Below are positions 43,863-54,178 of a stretch of 64,000 bases of DNA, one piece after another. This stretch comes from DAOUJH01 sp965116555 (GTDB lineage: Bacteria; Chloroflexota; Dehalococcoidia; Lucifugimonadales; QGNO01), in the NCBI GenBank assembly GCA_965116555.1, contig OZ220698.1:868001-932000 (forward strand). The letters run 5' to 3'. The position numbers were made by a program, and so were the translations under genes. The notes under the pieces are model-generated. The model ran no database searches. It saw only the letters and a program-made list of their open reading frames with translations, and had not been told where the DNA came from. Every line of letters starts with the position of its first letter. The stretch's first letter is position 1.

Positions 43863-46800
43863 CTATGTATCAGCGACCCTAAGCAGACGCTGTAATTCCA
43901 GTTTCCCAAGGGCCCAGGCCAGTATGGCCACTGTTATCAGGGTAGCAATGCCAAGTACAAAATATGAAAACGCTACCGCCGGCCAGTTGTTCTGCAAAAG
44001 CATGGGAGGCGTGATCCTGGAACCGTCCTCCGCTACCTCCAGGAGCGGCAGGACGGCTATTCCCAGCAACTGGCCGCCCAGTGTCCCGGCCGCCAAGCCG
44101 AACATGAACGTGATGGCAAGATTGAACCAGACTATGCCGTTCACCTGCAACCGCGAGAATCCCAGGCTCCTCAAGACTGCAAACTCGCCCAGACGCTCCC
44201 GTGCATCGATGTACGTGTAGAGTATCAAGCTGGAAGCGCCCGCCATCACTACGGCAAGGAATGAGAGGGCTAAAAGCCCGCTCCAACCAGCGGTAAGCAA
44301 CGGGTCGGAAGTCCTTGCCTCCACCATTGTAGCGGCGTGATAGACATCGGAGAGGGGCCAGCCTGCATCCTCAATCGAGGCCGCTATAGACGTGGAGGGA
44401 ACTGTACCGTCCAGCCGCAGCCAAACCTCCGTGTCGCCACCGATGAAACGGTTGCCGTGCAGGTACATATAGTCCAGCAAAGCATTGAGGTCGGCAACAA
44501 GGAACGGCGATTCCCTGGGGTCCAAAGTCGGGAAGAATTCAGTCGTGCCGCTGACTATGAGAGGAATCGACGTGGAACCTACGAATGCCAGAATGACCTC
44601 GCCCTCACCAACGCTATCGGCTAGCTCTCTGCTGACAAGCGCCGGCACTAACATCTGCGTAGTCCCGGGTCTTATACCCCTGAGAGTGAGACCGCTTTCT
44701 ACCCATGTAAACGCTGCGCTGGATCCTCCGGTGCGGGTCACGGCTTCGCTGATATCCAGAGTGTACAGTCCCGGGGTAGAGAGGTCTTCCAAGGGCCTCC
44801 AGTCATCTATGCTCTGGAAGGAAGCCAGTTCAACGGGCCCGGCCGGTGTGACAGCTTGGAGGCTATCCAGGAAAACGACGCCTCCTCCGGCGCCCACCCT
44901 GCGCCCACCTAGCCATAGGGCGCGAAGTGTGAACGGTGGTTGCAGCACGCGCCCCGTATAGGTGCGGTTTGCAGATCTTATCGAGGGGATTGACTCCTCG
45001 ATGTAGCGCCATCCCTGGCCTGCGACCTCGCCTATTCTCATATCAAAGAAGGCGCCTGTGCCGTCCTGCATTCTGGCTATGAGCAGGGCTCCGGGAGACA
45101 CTCTCCCGGCCTGTACCCAGGCGCCCATTGCAGTGGCGTCCCCAGGAAGAGGGATGCCGTCTGACCAGCCGTTTGACTCATCAGAGTCTTGTAGGTTCTT
45201 CCTCAAAGAGTCGTTCAGGATATCGGGGCGAACCCAAGCCGCATCTGAGAACGAGCTTGTATCCACGGCGAGGAGAACGGCAGGACTGCCGAAAGCTTCA
45301 GTGGTGACGCGCGTATCCAAGCGCATTACTTCAGCCGCCGCCGCAACTCCCGGAATGCCAGCAACATCGCCCGCTACTTTTTCTTCGCCCGGCAACTGAT
45401 CATCCAACTCATACTCAACCCGCAGGTCCGCGCCTGCCTGGTAACGCGCTTGTTCCTCCTGGCTGCGTTCCAAAGTAGACAGGATAGAGGAGCCCAACAT
45501 GCCAAGAGAGGCGGCCAGCGCCAGCAGAACCAGCAGCGAGCCCGAGGGAATAGGGTCGCGGGCGATTCTATTCAATGCGTGCACAAGCCATACGGGGCCA
45601 AAGGGTTCGGTAATGAGAGAGGCGGTTCTGAGCACCAGGGGGACAAGGCGCAGCACCAGCAAACCGGCTGCAAGCACACCCAGTATTGGGCCCAGAAGCA
45701 ACGTTATATCTATCTGAGCAGGGCTGCCGGGTGCGGGTTGAATGAGAAAGGAGCCTCTATATCTAAGCTGCCACCACAAGAGACCAATGACCACAAGAAG
45801 AACAACATCAATGTAGTAGCGATGGATGAACGGGACTTCCGGCGGCCTGGCAGATGATGACTGAAGGGCGACTATGCCCTTGCTAGCCGAACGTAGAACA
45901 GTGGCGGTGAACACGGCTACCGTAAACGCGGCGCCCACCGCCCCAATGGCAATGGTAGAGAGAGATAGACCGCTCACGTCCAGACCCTGTACCCCTGAAG
46001 CCACTGGGAAAAGTCGTCCCGTGAACAGAACAAGGGCTTGCGCCACGAATGGGCCGACCACTACGGCGGGAAGCGCCATGATCAGTCCTTCTACCAGGAT
46101 GACCAACCCAACTTGCAGAGTAGAGGCCCCGCGACTGCGAAACACGGCCACTTCAGAGGTGCGGACTCGTCCAATGAGGCCGGCAATGAGGAACATGTAG
46201 TACAAGAGAACGCTCACCACAAGAAAGACCATCAGAAATAGAGGCACCCTGGCTAACAGCAGCAGCGAGGAATAGCGGTCCAGCACCTCGTCCAGTTCAG
46301 TTCTCCAGTTGGAGTCGGGCACGTCAGAGCGAAGGTCAAGGGTGATCCCGTGCAATACGGACTGCAGCGCCTCCACCTCAGAGGCGCTCAATCCGGGCAC
46401 ATCCGTGTAGAAGAGCCAGACAAAATCCGAGAGAAGAGCGTTGATAGAGTCGGGCAGGACCTGGAGAAGGTTTTGATGGGTCGTGTACAGAGGAAGAGCA
46501 ATCCACTGCCGCTCCGTATTTGTAAATCTGTCCCACGCGCCTATATTCCAGTAGTGCGCATCCGGCTCTACAGGCTCGAATATCCCTGACACCACGATGG
46601 TAACCGTTTCACCGCGGCCACTCCCGGGGCGGAAGGCCTGGAACCGGTCGCCAACCGAAAGTGAAAGAACGGAAGCTCCAAGGGGATCTATGAGCACCTC
46701 TATTTCACCGGAGCTCGTTCTAGGCATACGGCCTTCGACTATCTGAACGTGATTGGACAAGTCCGATATTGCCTGCAACGAGCTCCGCGGTCTACTTGAA

Positions 46801-47171
46801 TTATCGATATCGAGCTGCGCGGAGCCTGATAGAAACAGCGTTGACGTTTGGATAAGCAAAATGTCATTGCCGGCGTACGGGCTAAGGGGACGCCTGATGC
46901 GCTCTTCCACGTACCGTTCTGTGGCCTCTACGGCAGGCCTTTCCAGGTTATGGAAGGTGCGAAAGGTGATGTTCAGGTCCTCCTCCGGCACGTTGAGCAA
47001 GGTGTTTCTAAGGGCGGTTTCGGCCAGCGCCTGCGAGTAGATGACTCCGGAGGCCATGAGGGCAACCGCCAGCAGCATGCCGAAAGCGGCGGCCACCTGA
47101 AGCCGCCAGTCGGAGAATGTCCGCCTGAGCGCTATTAGCACCGCAAACTTTATAAGCGCAGTCAGATCCAT
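43863..47171 (-). CDS. Giant FtsX/MacB-like ABC permease 1
   Basis: An 1102-residue protein, about twice the length of ordinary FtsX-like permeases. It has an N-terminal span (about residues 28-48), a large periplasmic-type domain, a mid-chain group of spans (about 310-560), a second large outer domain (about 570-960), and C-terminal spans with the FtsX motif ERLGEFAVLRSLGFSRLQV. It would act as a mechanotransducer for lipoprotein, lipid or peptide export with the two ATPases. It starts at the base next to the stop of the homologous gene 47172-50426. Confidence 0.83.
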   Translation of the reverse strand: MDLTALIKFAVLIALRRTFSDWRLQVAAAFGMLLAVALMASGVIYSQALAETALRNTLLNVPEEDLNITFRTFHNLERPAVEATERYVEERIRRPLSPYAGNDILLIQTSTLFLSGSAQLDIDNSSRPRSSLQAISDLSNHVQIVEGRMPRTSSGEIEVLIDPLGASVLSLSVGDRFQAFRPGSGRGETVTIVVSGIFEPVEPDAHYWNIGAWDRFTNTERQWIALPLYTTHQNLLQVLPDSINALLSDFVWLFYTDVPGLSASEVEALQSVLHGITLDLRSDVPDSNWRTELDEVLDRYSSLLLLARVPLFLMVFLVVSVLLYYMFLIAGLIGRVRTSEVAVFRSRGASTLQVGLVILVEGLIMALPAVVVGPFVAQALVLFTGRLFPVASGVQGLDVSGLSLSTIAIGAVGAAFTVAVFTATVLRSASKGIVALQSSSARPPEVPFIHRYYIDVVLLVVIGLLWWQLRYRGSFLIQPAPGSPAQIDITLLLGPILGVLAAGLLVLRLVPLVLRTASLITEPFGPVWLVHALNRIARDPIPSGSLLVLLALAASLGMLGSSILSTLERSQEEQARYQAGADLRVEYELDDQLPGEEKVAGDVAGIPGVAAAAEVMRLDTRVTTEAFGSPAVLLAVDTSSFSDAAWVRPDILNDSLRKNLQDSDESNGWSDGIPLPGDATAMGAWVQAGRVSPGALLIARMQDGTGAFFDMRIGEVAGQGWRYIEESIPSIRSANRTYTGRVLQPPFTLRALWLGGRRVGAGGGVVFLDSLQAVTPAGPVELASFQSIDDWRPLEDLSTPGLYTLDISEAVTRTGGSSAAFTWVESGLTLRGIRPGTTQMLVPALVSRELADSVGEGEVILAFVGSTSIPLIVSGTTEFFPTLDPRESPFLVADLNALLDYMYLHGNRFIGGDTEVWLRLDGTVPSTSIAASIEDAGWPLSDVYHAATMVEARTSDPLLTAGWSGLLALSFLAVVMAGASSLILYTYIDARERLGEFAVLRSLGFSRLQVNGIVWFNLAITFMFGLAAGTLGGQLLGIAVLPLLEVAEDGSRITPPMLLQNNWPAVAFSYFVLGIATLITVAILAWALGKLELQRLLRVADT

Positions 47172-50100
47172 TTATTCCTCTGCCCGCAGGACATCTTTCA
47201 TGCTCAATCTATTGGTACTAACAACCGCTATGAAAACCGCTAGGGTGACGGCAATCAATACCGCCGCAAACACAACGGCGACGAATGCTCGATCGACTAC
47301 CAGCTCTAACGGTGGTACCAGACGTTGTCCGCCAGACGTTATTTCAAGAAAACCCAGGCTCCATCGGCTTGTCCAAGCGCCTATCCACGCTCCAGAAAGC
47401 AGGCCTAGCAGGGGGACGGCCAGCCTTTCCAAAGCTACAGAAAGCGCAAGCTGGCGGCGTGATAGACCCATGTTCTGCAACAGGCCCAACTCCGTCCTCA
47501 TCTCCTTGACTGCGATAATGGCGTAAATGACCAGTCCGGCGGTAAACACCACCGCAACTACAGCAACGACTATTATGGAAAGGCCGCTCCAAAAGCTTGA
47601 AGCCCAAGGATTGGACTTACTCCCGGAAACCTCTGCCTCTTGATCAACCACAACGGCTGTTGGCAGGACTTTGTGAACAACGCTCTCAACAGCTCCGTTG
47701 CCAACCGGATCAAGCCACAGTTCGCCGGGTCTAATGGGCCCAGTCAAGGGGAGAAGCTCAAAGTAACCGCTCAAATGGCCTATGTCTGTGATGAGGAAAC
47801 GGCCGCCGGTTGGAAAAAGCGATGGGAAGTAATCGGCCGATTCCACTATCCTAAAGCCCACCGGCTTCCCCTCGACCCGCACCACCAGCTCCTGATCTAG
47901 GCTGAGCCCCGGGCCTCCGATGGCAGGGATGGGCATGGGTACCGGCGAGGCAAGGACGCCCCTGGTCTCCGTAGTAATGGGCTCCGTCCAGGCGTATCTG
48001 AGGCTTAGATTCCCCGAACGCGCCTGAGGCGTATACGACACCTCGTCTTTGGTCAGCCCTGCGTTGGGGAACACAGTCCATGGCCTAGCCGATTCGAAGT
48101 CCTCAACGGTTTGCGTCTCGTCACCGGTGGAAACGAAAACGTCGTCCAGGTGAATGAAACCGCTTCCATAGCCTACAAGCTGCCCTCCGGCAACGTATAT
48201 GCCAACCAGCGTCAACGGAGGCTGCATTCTCGGAATCTGAGAAAGTTCAGCAACCTTTACGTTCCAATCCGTGCTGGCCAAATTCCCCAAGCGCAGAGTC
48301 TCATAGCGACCCGTGGAGTCCCGTATAACCGCACGAAGCGTGTAATTGGCATAGGCTCTTTCTGAACTTACCCATACGCCGATTCTATCCGGTGTCCCGG
48401 GCAGGGGTACCCCCTGGAACGGAGGTGCAGAAACCCGCAAGTCAAAGGCAAGCTCGGATAGGTCTTTCTCGGCAAAGTCTTCGCGGAACCAGGATACAAC
48501 GGGCAAACGGGAGGAATCCAGGCTAAGCAACGAATAGTTGACGCCGCTTGAACCGCTGCCCTCAAAAGCGGACCCGCGGTATACGGGCGATGCTGCTCTT
48601 ATTGAAGGGTCTGCCTCCAGTTCCTGAGAGATGGCTTGCGCATTCCCTAAACGATCGACAGGCAAGCGGACGACGGTTTTACCCCCCAGGGAATACCTGG
48701 CTTGATCGGCGTGACTTTGAGCCAGCGTGGCAGCATAGTTGGCGCTGAAGATAGCAATGGACGCAATGAAGAAGGTCAACAGAAAGAGGGGAACGTAGCC
48801 GGAGTAGTTCCGATAGACCCGCCTGAACGAGTCGATTATCCAGAAGGGGGCCAGGTCCCCAAATAGCCGCGATGAAGCAAGAAACAAAAGAGGCAAGAGG
48901 TGTGAAATGAGCAGCCCGGCGGCAAGCATGAGGAGGGCGGGAGCCAGCAACAGGGTGACATCAAAGCTCAGTTCTGTGCCAGCGGTTTCTTCTGATGAGA
49001 AGCTGCTGCGGCTTCTCAGTTGCCACCAAATCACACCGGCCACCACCAGAACAAGAAAATCCACGGCATACCGCAATCTGCCAGCTCTATTGAGCAGCTG
49101 GCTTCTTCGCAGCGGTATTAGGGGAGTCCTAACAGAAACAGCAAAACTGGCCGTTAGATATATCAAGGCGGCAACAGCGCCCGCGACAACGGAAACCAGG
49201 AACGCGGAAAGCAAAAGGGGATATGAAAATACGGTGGCTGACTCCGCTCCCGTGGGAAGCAGACCGGCCAGTATCCAGCCCAAAATGGGGCCGAGCAGGA
49301 CACCGGGAAGAACGACTACCGCGGCTTCTACAAACGGCAGGTAGAAACCGCTTTGATTTAAGCTGGCGCCCCGGCTTCTGAGCAAGACCGCCTCTCTGCT
49401 CCTCTCTTTGGCCAGGGCAACGGAGGCAATCGCCAGGAAGTAAAACACTATGCCAACTATGAGCGATATGAGTATGAAAAAGGGGAGCCTGGACAAAGCG
49501 AGTTCTCGCTGGTAATCGGATATCCGGTTGCCAAGGGAACTGAATACCAAGGAACGCGGGAATCTCTTGTTCAAGTCGGTTTCAATGTCCGTAAGGGAGG
49601 AGCGCAGCTGCAAGGCATTCCCATAGTTAATCTCTTCCGGATCCAGGAAAAGAGTCCACCGGAATGAGCCAAGCAGCGTGGGATACCGTTCCGCAAGGCC
49701 GCTGAAGGAACTGTCTGTTCCGGTGAAGAGATGCACGGTTATAGAAGCGCCTTGCTCAGCCAGTTGGAACTTAGAGAGGTTGCCTGACCAGAACGGGTCA
49801 TCTTCATCCGCAGGTTCCACCTGTCCAACCACCGTCACGGCTATCTTCTCTTCGGGGCTGGATTGAAAGGGGGTAACGTAAACGGTCCGACCCAAATCCC
49901 AGTCCAAACCAAGAAGTGCGTCGGTGCCTATAGCCGCTTCAATGGAAGGAATGCCATCCAGGATCACCGTTGCATCGCTGGGCCATTGACCTGAGACAAG
50001 CCTGGCGTTCTCTGTGAATCCTTCTTGATAGAAGAAGCTGACAAACGCGGTATTGACTGCCGGCGGGGTGCTATCAAGAGCGTTCACGTATGGCAGGTTT

Positions 50101-50426
50101 TGAGAGCTTCCCATGCGGAAGGTCGTGGTCTCTATACCCGGAAGGCGCCTTCCAGCGGTGTCCGAGACGAACTCATCCAAACGGGCATAGTCCCTGACGC
50201 CGATAGGCCGGGTGGGAACCAGTATCTCCAGATTGAACGAACTGCTGTTGGGATAGCTGGAGAAGGCGTGGTCGAAGCCGGCCTCCGACAGATTGCGCAG
50301 GTAAAGGGTGCTCAGAGATGCCAGGGTGATAACGAACAGGACACCGGCGGCGCAGGCCAAAGTGAGCAGCCATGAGCTACGGCTGCGTCGCTGAAGGAAC
50401 CATAAAGCAAAGCGCATGCCCAACAT
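47172..50426 (-). CDS. Giant FtsX/MacB-like ABC permease 2
   Basis: A 1084-residue paralogue of the next gene with the same plan: N-terminal span (RSSWLLTLACAAGVLFVITL), outer domain, a middle set of spans containing EAVLLRSRGASLNQSGFYLPF, a second outer domain (about 560-940), and C-terminal spans with KEMRTELGLLQNMGLSRRQL. Gene order is permease 2, permease 1, ATPase, ATPase, all on one strand with gaps of 0-14 bases or overlaps. The likely complex is a heterodimer of both permeases and both ATPases. The cargo is unknown. Confidence 0.83.
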   Translation of the reverse strand: MLGMRFALWFLQRRSRSSWLLTLACAAGVLFVITLASLSTLYLRNLSEAGFDHAFSSYPNSSSFNLEILVPTRPIGVRDYARLDEFVSDTAGRRLPGIETTTFRMGSSQNLPYVNALDSTPPAVNTAFVSFFYQEGFTENARLVSGQWPSDATVILDGIPSIEAAIGTDALLGLDWDLGRTVYVTPFQSSPEEKIAVTVVGQVEPADEDDPFWSGNLSKFQLAEQGASITVHLFTGTDSSFSGLAERYPTLLGSFRWTLFLDPEEINYGNALQLRSSLTDIETDLNKRFPRSLVFSSLGNRISDYQRELALSRLPFFILISLIVGIVFYFLAIASVALAKERSREAVLLRSRGASLNQSGFYLPFVEAAVVVLPGVLLGPILGWILAGLLPTGAESATVFSYPLLLSAFLVSVVAGAVAALIYLTASFAVSVRTPLIPLRRSQLLNRAGRLRYAVDFLVLVVAGVIWWQLRSRSSFSSEETAGTELSFDVTLLLAPALLMLAAGLLISHLLPLLFLASSRLFGDLAPFWIIDSFRRVYRNYSGYVPLFLLTFFIASIAIFSANYAATLAQSHADQARYSLGGKTVVRLPVDRLGNAQAISQELEADPSIRAASPVYRGSAFEGSGSSGVNYSLLSLDSSRLPVVSWFREDFAEKDLSELAFDLRVSAPPFQGVPLPGTPDRIGVWVSSERAYANYTLRAVIRDSTGRYETLRLGNLASTDWNVKVAELSQIPRMQPPLTLVGIYVAGGQLVGYGSGFIHLDDVFVSTGDETQTVEDFESARPWTVFPNAGLTKDEVSYTPQARSGNLSLRYAWTEPITTETRGVLASPVPMPIPAIGGPGLSLDQELVVRVEGKPVGFRIVESADYFPSLFPTGGRFLITDIGHLSGYFELLPLTGPIRPGELWLDPVGNGAVESVVHKVLPTAVVVDQEAEVSGSKSNPWASSFWSGLSIIVVAVVAVVFTAGLVIYAIIAVKEMRTELGLLQNMGLSRRQLALSVALERLAVPLLGLLSGAWIGAWTSRWSLGFLEITSGGQRLVPPLELVVDRAFVAVVFAAVLIAVTLAVFIAVVSTNRLSMKDVLRAEE

Positions 50427-50605
50427 ACCGCCATCCTTCTAGGATTTCAGGATTATGGAACGTGACGCCTTGGATTGCAATCGGGCTGGTCTGAGTGACA
50501 CCCGCCTCTCTTATGGATATACTGCGGCTTGTTCCTGCTTTGGGCCTGCTCCAGGCTCATACGTTCTTGACGGAATCGCGTAGACCCGCTCGTGGTCGGG
50601 AGAGG

Positions 50606-51949
50606 GTGTTGCAGCAATCTACTACTGCTACAAAACAGGGGCCTCTGGGCATCTTCTATGGCTGGTGGCTGCTTGGCATAGGGGCGATCATCGTTATGGT
50701 CGGATCGCTTCAAACGGGCGTGACCACCGTATTCTTCCTGCCTATCAGGGAGGATCTTGGCTTGACCAGCGCGGCTCTATCCCTGGTTTTCACAGTGTCC
50801 CGCTTTGAAGGAGGACTGGAGGGCCCAGTAGTGGGCTGGATGATAGATAAGCGGGGACCCAAGCTTCCCATCATTATAGGAGCAGCCCTGGGAGGCATTG
50901 GACTTCTAGTGTTGTCGCAGGCAAACAGCTATCTGTACTTCTTTGTGGTCTACATCACCATGGTAAGCGTGGGATTTCAGATGGGCTTCCTTCAGTGCAT
51001 GCACGCTGTGGCCAATCTATGGTTCATAAGGTACCGGACAAGGGCCATGTCCGTTTACTCTTCCTCGTTCAGGGTAGGCTGGGCCATCTTCACTCCCATA
51101 GTAGCCGTATTGGTGTTGAATTACGGCTGGCGAAACACCGCTATTATGCTGGGCCTACTTGTACTGGCAACTGCACTGCCGCTATCACTGCTCATACGGC
51201 GCTCCCCGGAGTCCATGGGCCTGATGCCCGATGGAGACCGCCCGACAGAGACGCCGGAGGCGACAGCGACGCAGGAAACGGAGGAGAACCGGGAGACGCC
51301 CGCGCAAACCCCCAAGGCCGACACCACCATCACGCCGGTGGACATGGACTTCAAGGAATCCCTGAAGACCACGTCATTCTGGATAATTGCCTACAGCACC
51401 ACGGTGCGCCTCTCCACCCAGATGGCACTTGGCGTACACGCCATACCGATATTTGTTTGGAAGGGCATGGGGGAGCAGGCCGGCGCGAACCTGGTTGGTC
51501 TCACTGCCGGAATAGCCGTGCCCATGATCCTGGTCCTGGGCTGGCTGGGAGACAAGATGAGCAAGAAGACCATCCTATTCATTGCCCAGGTGGCCCTTGC
51601 CTTGGGATTCATCCTGCTAAACATCAGCGATAACGCGATAACGCTGTATCTGTTCGTTGTGCTGTTCGCATTTGGGGGAAACGTCTCACCGGTCAACTAC
51701 TCCATACTGGGAGAGTTCTACGGGAGGAAGGTGTTCGCCCGTTTGAGGGGGGCTCTGAACAGTATAGGTGTTATAGGCGGACTGACCCCTTGGTTTGCGG
51801 GCCTGGTCAACGATGCTACGAACAGCTACAGCTTAGTGCTCATCACCTTTAGCGGGCTGGCGGCCGCGGCCGCGTTCCTCCTGCTGTTCGTGAGGAACCC
51901 GCAAAGAAAACTCCAACAGAAAGAGGTAACCACTCAGGTTGGAACGTGA
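50606..51949 (+). CDS. MFS transporter, OFA/monocarboxylate-like (tandem copy a)
   Basis: A 12-span carrier with GIFYGWWLLGIGAIIVMVG at the first span, FEGGLEGPVVGWMIDKRGP after the third, the family loop RRSPESMGLMPDGDRP, and late SILGEFYGRKVFARLRG. The frame is open from 50495, but the first 37 codons lack family likeness. GTG at 50606 (TTG next) is given as the start, so the N-terminus is uncertain by about 37 residues. It overlaps the following MFS gene by 11 bases, and the two products are clearly paralogous, suggesting a tandem duplication with diverged substrate or a paired carrier. Confidence 0.83.
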   Translation: MLQQSTTATKQGPLGIFYGWWLLGIGAIIVMVGSLQTGVTTVFFLPIREDLGLTSAALSLVFTVSRFEGGLEGPVVGWMIDKRGPKLPIIIGAALGGIGLLVLSQANSYLYFFVVYITMVSVGFQMGFLQCMHAVANLWFIRYRTRAMSVYSSSFRVGWAIFTPIVAVLVLNYGWRNTAIMLGLLVLATALPLSLLIRRSPESMGLMPDGDRPTETPEATATQETEENRETPAQTPKADTTITPVDMDFKESLKTTSFWIIAYSTTVRLSTQMALGVHAIPIFVWKGMGEQAGANLVGLTAGIAVPMILVLGWLGDKMSKKTILFIAQVALALGFILLNISDNAITLYLFVVLFAFGGNVSPVNYSILGEFYGRKVFARLRGALNSIGVIGGLTPWFAGLVNDATNSYSLVLITFSGLAAAAAFLLLFVRNPQRKLQQKEVTTQVGT

Positions 51950-53282
51950 AGTGGAAAGTCCGGATGCAGCGGTGAAGCCCCGCAAAAAGGGCATCTACTA
52001 TGGCTGGAAGGTGCTGGCGGCGGGTTCCGCAATCACCACCATAGGCTCCATTCATTCGCCGGTGGTGTCGGTCTTCTTCCTGCCTCTGCAGCGAGAGCTG
52101 GAACTCAGCCGCGCTGCACTCTCCTTCGTCTTCTCTCTAGCAAGGATAGAAGGCGGAATAGAAGGGCCGCTGGTAGGCTGGATGATAGACAAGCAGGGGC
52201 CCAGGATTCCTGTCCTAATCGGAACCCTGCTATCCGGCTTCGGGATGCTGGCGCTGTCACAGGTGAACAGCACACTGGGGTTCTTGCTGGTATACACCGG
52301 CCTGGTGGCATTGGGTTTTCAGATGGGCTACCTGCAGGTGATGCACGCCGCAGCCAACATCTGGTTCGTCAAATACCGGACAAGGGCAATGAGCATCTTC
52401 TCGTCATCGGTCAGGCTAGGGCCGGCTATGTTTACGCCGATACTGGGTGTGATAGTAGACCTCTGGGACTGGCGGACAGGGGCGATCCTGACCGGGGTCT
52501 TTGTGCTGGTCACAGCTTTGCCTCTCACCTACTTCATCAAACGCTCTCCTGAATCGATGGGTTTGCTGCCTGACGGAGCCGACCCCGAGGAGTTGGAGTC
52601 GCCGCCGGACGGGGCAGGTACTGCAAAGGCGGATTCCGAACAGGGCGAGCGGACAGAGACGCCGAGGCTCCAAATGCCCGAAGACTTCGAGTTCAAGGAG
52701 GCGATGCGTACACCGGTCTGGTGGATTCTGGCGCTGACCACAACGGTGCGGACGTCCAACAACGGCGTTTTTCAACTGCATTTCGTACCCATATTCGTCT
52801 GGAAGGACATTACGGAGAGGGATGCGGCGTTCATGGTCGGTTTTACCCAGCTCATAGCTACACCAATGATCCTGGCGGTAGGGTGGCTAGGGGATCGGTG
52901 GAGCAAGAAGGCAATCCTGGTGCTGGCCCACTTCGTTCTGGGCTCCAGTTTCCTTGTACTGATATTCGTGGATCAGAGATGGGGTCTGTATCTGTTCATG
53001 GTGATGTTTGCTTTCGGCGCCAACGTAGCCCCGGCCAACTACTCTATAATCGGCGACTACTTCGGAAGGAAGTCGTTCGCAAGACTGAGGGGGGTCTTGA
53101 ACAGCCTGGGCATCATTGGGATGGGCACCACGGTACTGGCGGGCTGGGTGTTCGATGCCACCAATAGCTACGCCTACTTCCTCTTTGGCACCGCCGTATT
53201 CTCGGCAATAGCAGGCGTAACGGTCATATTCTTCCTGCACAAGCCAAGCAGGCCCGTAGCAAAAAGCGCCTCGACAGCCTAG
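51939..53282 (+). CDS. MFS transporter, OFA/monocarboxylate-like (tandem copy b)
   Basis: A 447-residue carrier with GIYYGWKVLAAGSAITTIG, IEGGIEGPLVGWMIDKQGP, RSPESMGLLPDG and NYSIIGDYFGRKSFARLRG, all matching copy a position by position. The start is TTG at 51939 within the end of copy a. The central loop (about residues 205-245) is long and acidic. Its stop codon lies in the palindrome CTAG (53279-53282), which also supplies the stop of the convergent dppC gene. Confidence 0.87.
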   Translation: MEREVESPDAAVKPRKKGIYYGWKVLAAGSAITTIGSIHSPVVSVFFLPLQRELELSRAALSFVFSLARIEGGIEGPLVGWMIDKQGPRIPVLIGTLLSGFGMLALSQVNSTLGFLLVYTGLVALGFQMGYLQVMHAAANIWFVKYRTRAMSIFSSSVRLGPAMFTPILGVIVDLWDWRTGAILTGVFVLVTALPLTYFIKRSPESMGLLPDGADPEELESPPDGAGTAKADSEQGERTETPRLQMPEDFEFKEAMRTPVWWILALTTTVRTSNNGVFQLHFVPIFVWKDITERDAAFMVGFTQLIATPMILAVGWLGDRWSKKAILVLAHFVLGSSFLVLIFVDQRWGLYLFMVMFAFGANVAPANYSIIGDYFGRKSFARLRGVLNSLGIIGMGTTVLAGWVFDATNSYAYFLFGTAVFSAIAGVTVIFFLHKPSRPVAKSASTA

Positions 53283-54178
53283 AGTCCCCTCAACCTAGGG
53301 TCCCAGGCGTCTCTAACAGCATCCCCAAGCAGGTTGAAGCCCAAGACCAGCCAGGTGATGGCAAGACCGGGGAAGATGACCATCCAGGGCGCGGCGGCCG
53401 CGTACTGGGCAACCGAGTTGGCAAGCATCCTTCCCCAGGAAGGATGTGGCGGCGGCACTCCCAACCCCAGGTAGCTCAAGGTGGCCTCGATGAGGATGGC
53501 ATTGGCAAGGAGGCCGCTCGCCAGGATTAGGTAGGGCGCCATTACGTTGGGTAGGATATGCCTGCTCATGATTCGCATGGGACGCGCCCCAACGGCCTTA
53601 GCGGCATCTATGTAGCTGTTCTGCTTCACTGAGAGAACGGCGCCGCGGATTACCCGGAGGGTGCGGGGCACGTATATGACTATAAGGGCTATGATTAGCT
53701 TGTCCACGCCGGAACCCAGGGTGGCCACCAGGGCAAGCGCAAGGAATATCCCGGGCAGGGAGAGCATGACCTCGGCCACACGCTGTATCACATCGTCCAC
53801 TATGCCGCCGGTATAGCCGCTGAAGACGCCCAGGGCCAGCCCAACAGTCGCGCCGACAAGTACGGAGGCAAACCCCACCAGCAGGGAGAGCCTTGACCCG
53901 TGGACCACCCTTGCCCAGAGGTCGCGCCCAAATTCGTCCGTACCCATGAAGTGAGACGGGCTTGGCCCTTCAAGGCGTCTCTGGTAGTCCTGTGCGTTGG
54001 TCTCATACCTGGCAAGCAGTGGAGCAAACAGAGCCGCCAGAATCACAGAGCACAGCATGAAAGCGCCCAGCGCCCCCAGCGGCTTGCGCAGCACAAAACG
54101 GTAGACACCGCTCCCCGCGACACGCCTTGGGAAAGTGCCAGTCAAACGGCGATCTGTGCTTTCCGCTTCCATGGTCAC
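53279..54178 (-). CDS. dppC: Dipeptide/oligopeptide ABC permease, DppC type
   Basis: A 299-residue permease. It has the OppC N-terminal span (GAFMLCSVILAALFAPLLARY), the MGTDEFGRDLWARVVHGSRLSL motif, and the EAA-like loop DAAKAVGARPMRIMSRHILPNVM facing the ATPases. It forms the inner-membrane channel with DppB, 4 bases overlapped upstream. No ATPase gene is adjacent; oppD-oppF at 14.7-16.8 kb could serve it. Confidence 0.9.
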   Translation of the reverse strand: MTMEAESTDRRLTGTFPRRVAGSGVYRFVLRKPLGALGAFMLCSVILAALFAPLLARYETNAQDYQRRLEGPSPSHFMGTDEFGRDLWARVVHGSRLSLLVGFASVLVGATVGLALGVFSGYTGGIVDDVIQRVAEVMLSLPGIFLALALVATLGSGVDKLIIALIVIYVPRTLRVIRGAVLSVKQNSYIDAAKAVGARPMRIMSRHILPNVMAPYLILASGLLANAILIEATLSYLGLGVPPPHPSWGRMLANSVAQYAAAAPWMVIFPGLAITWLVLGFNLLGDAVRDAWDPRLRGL

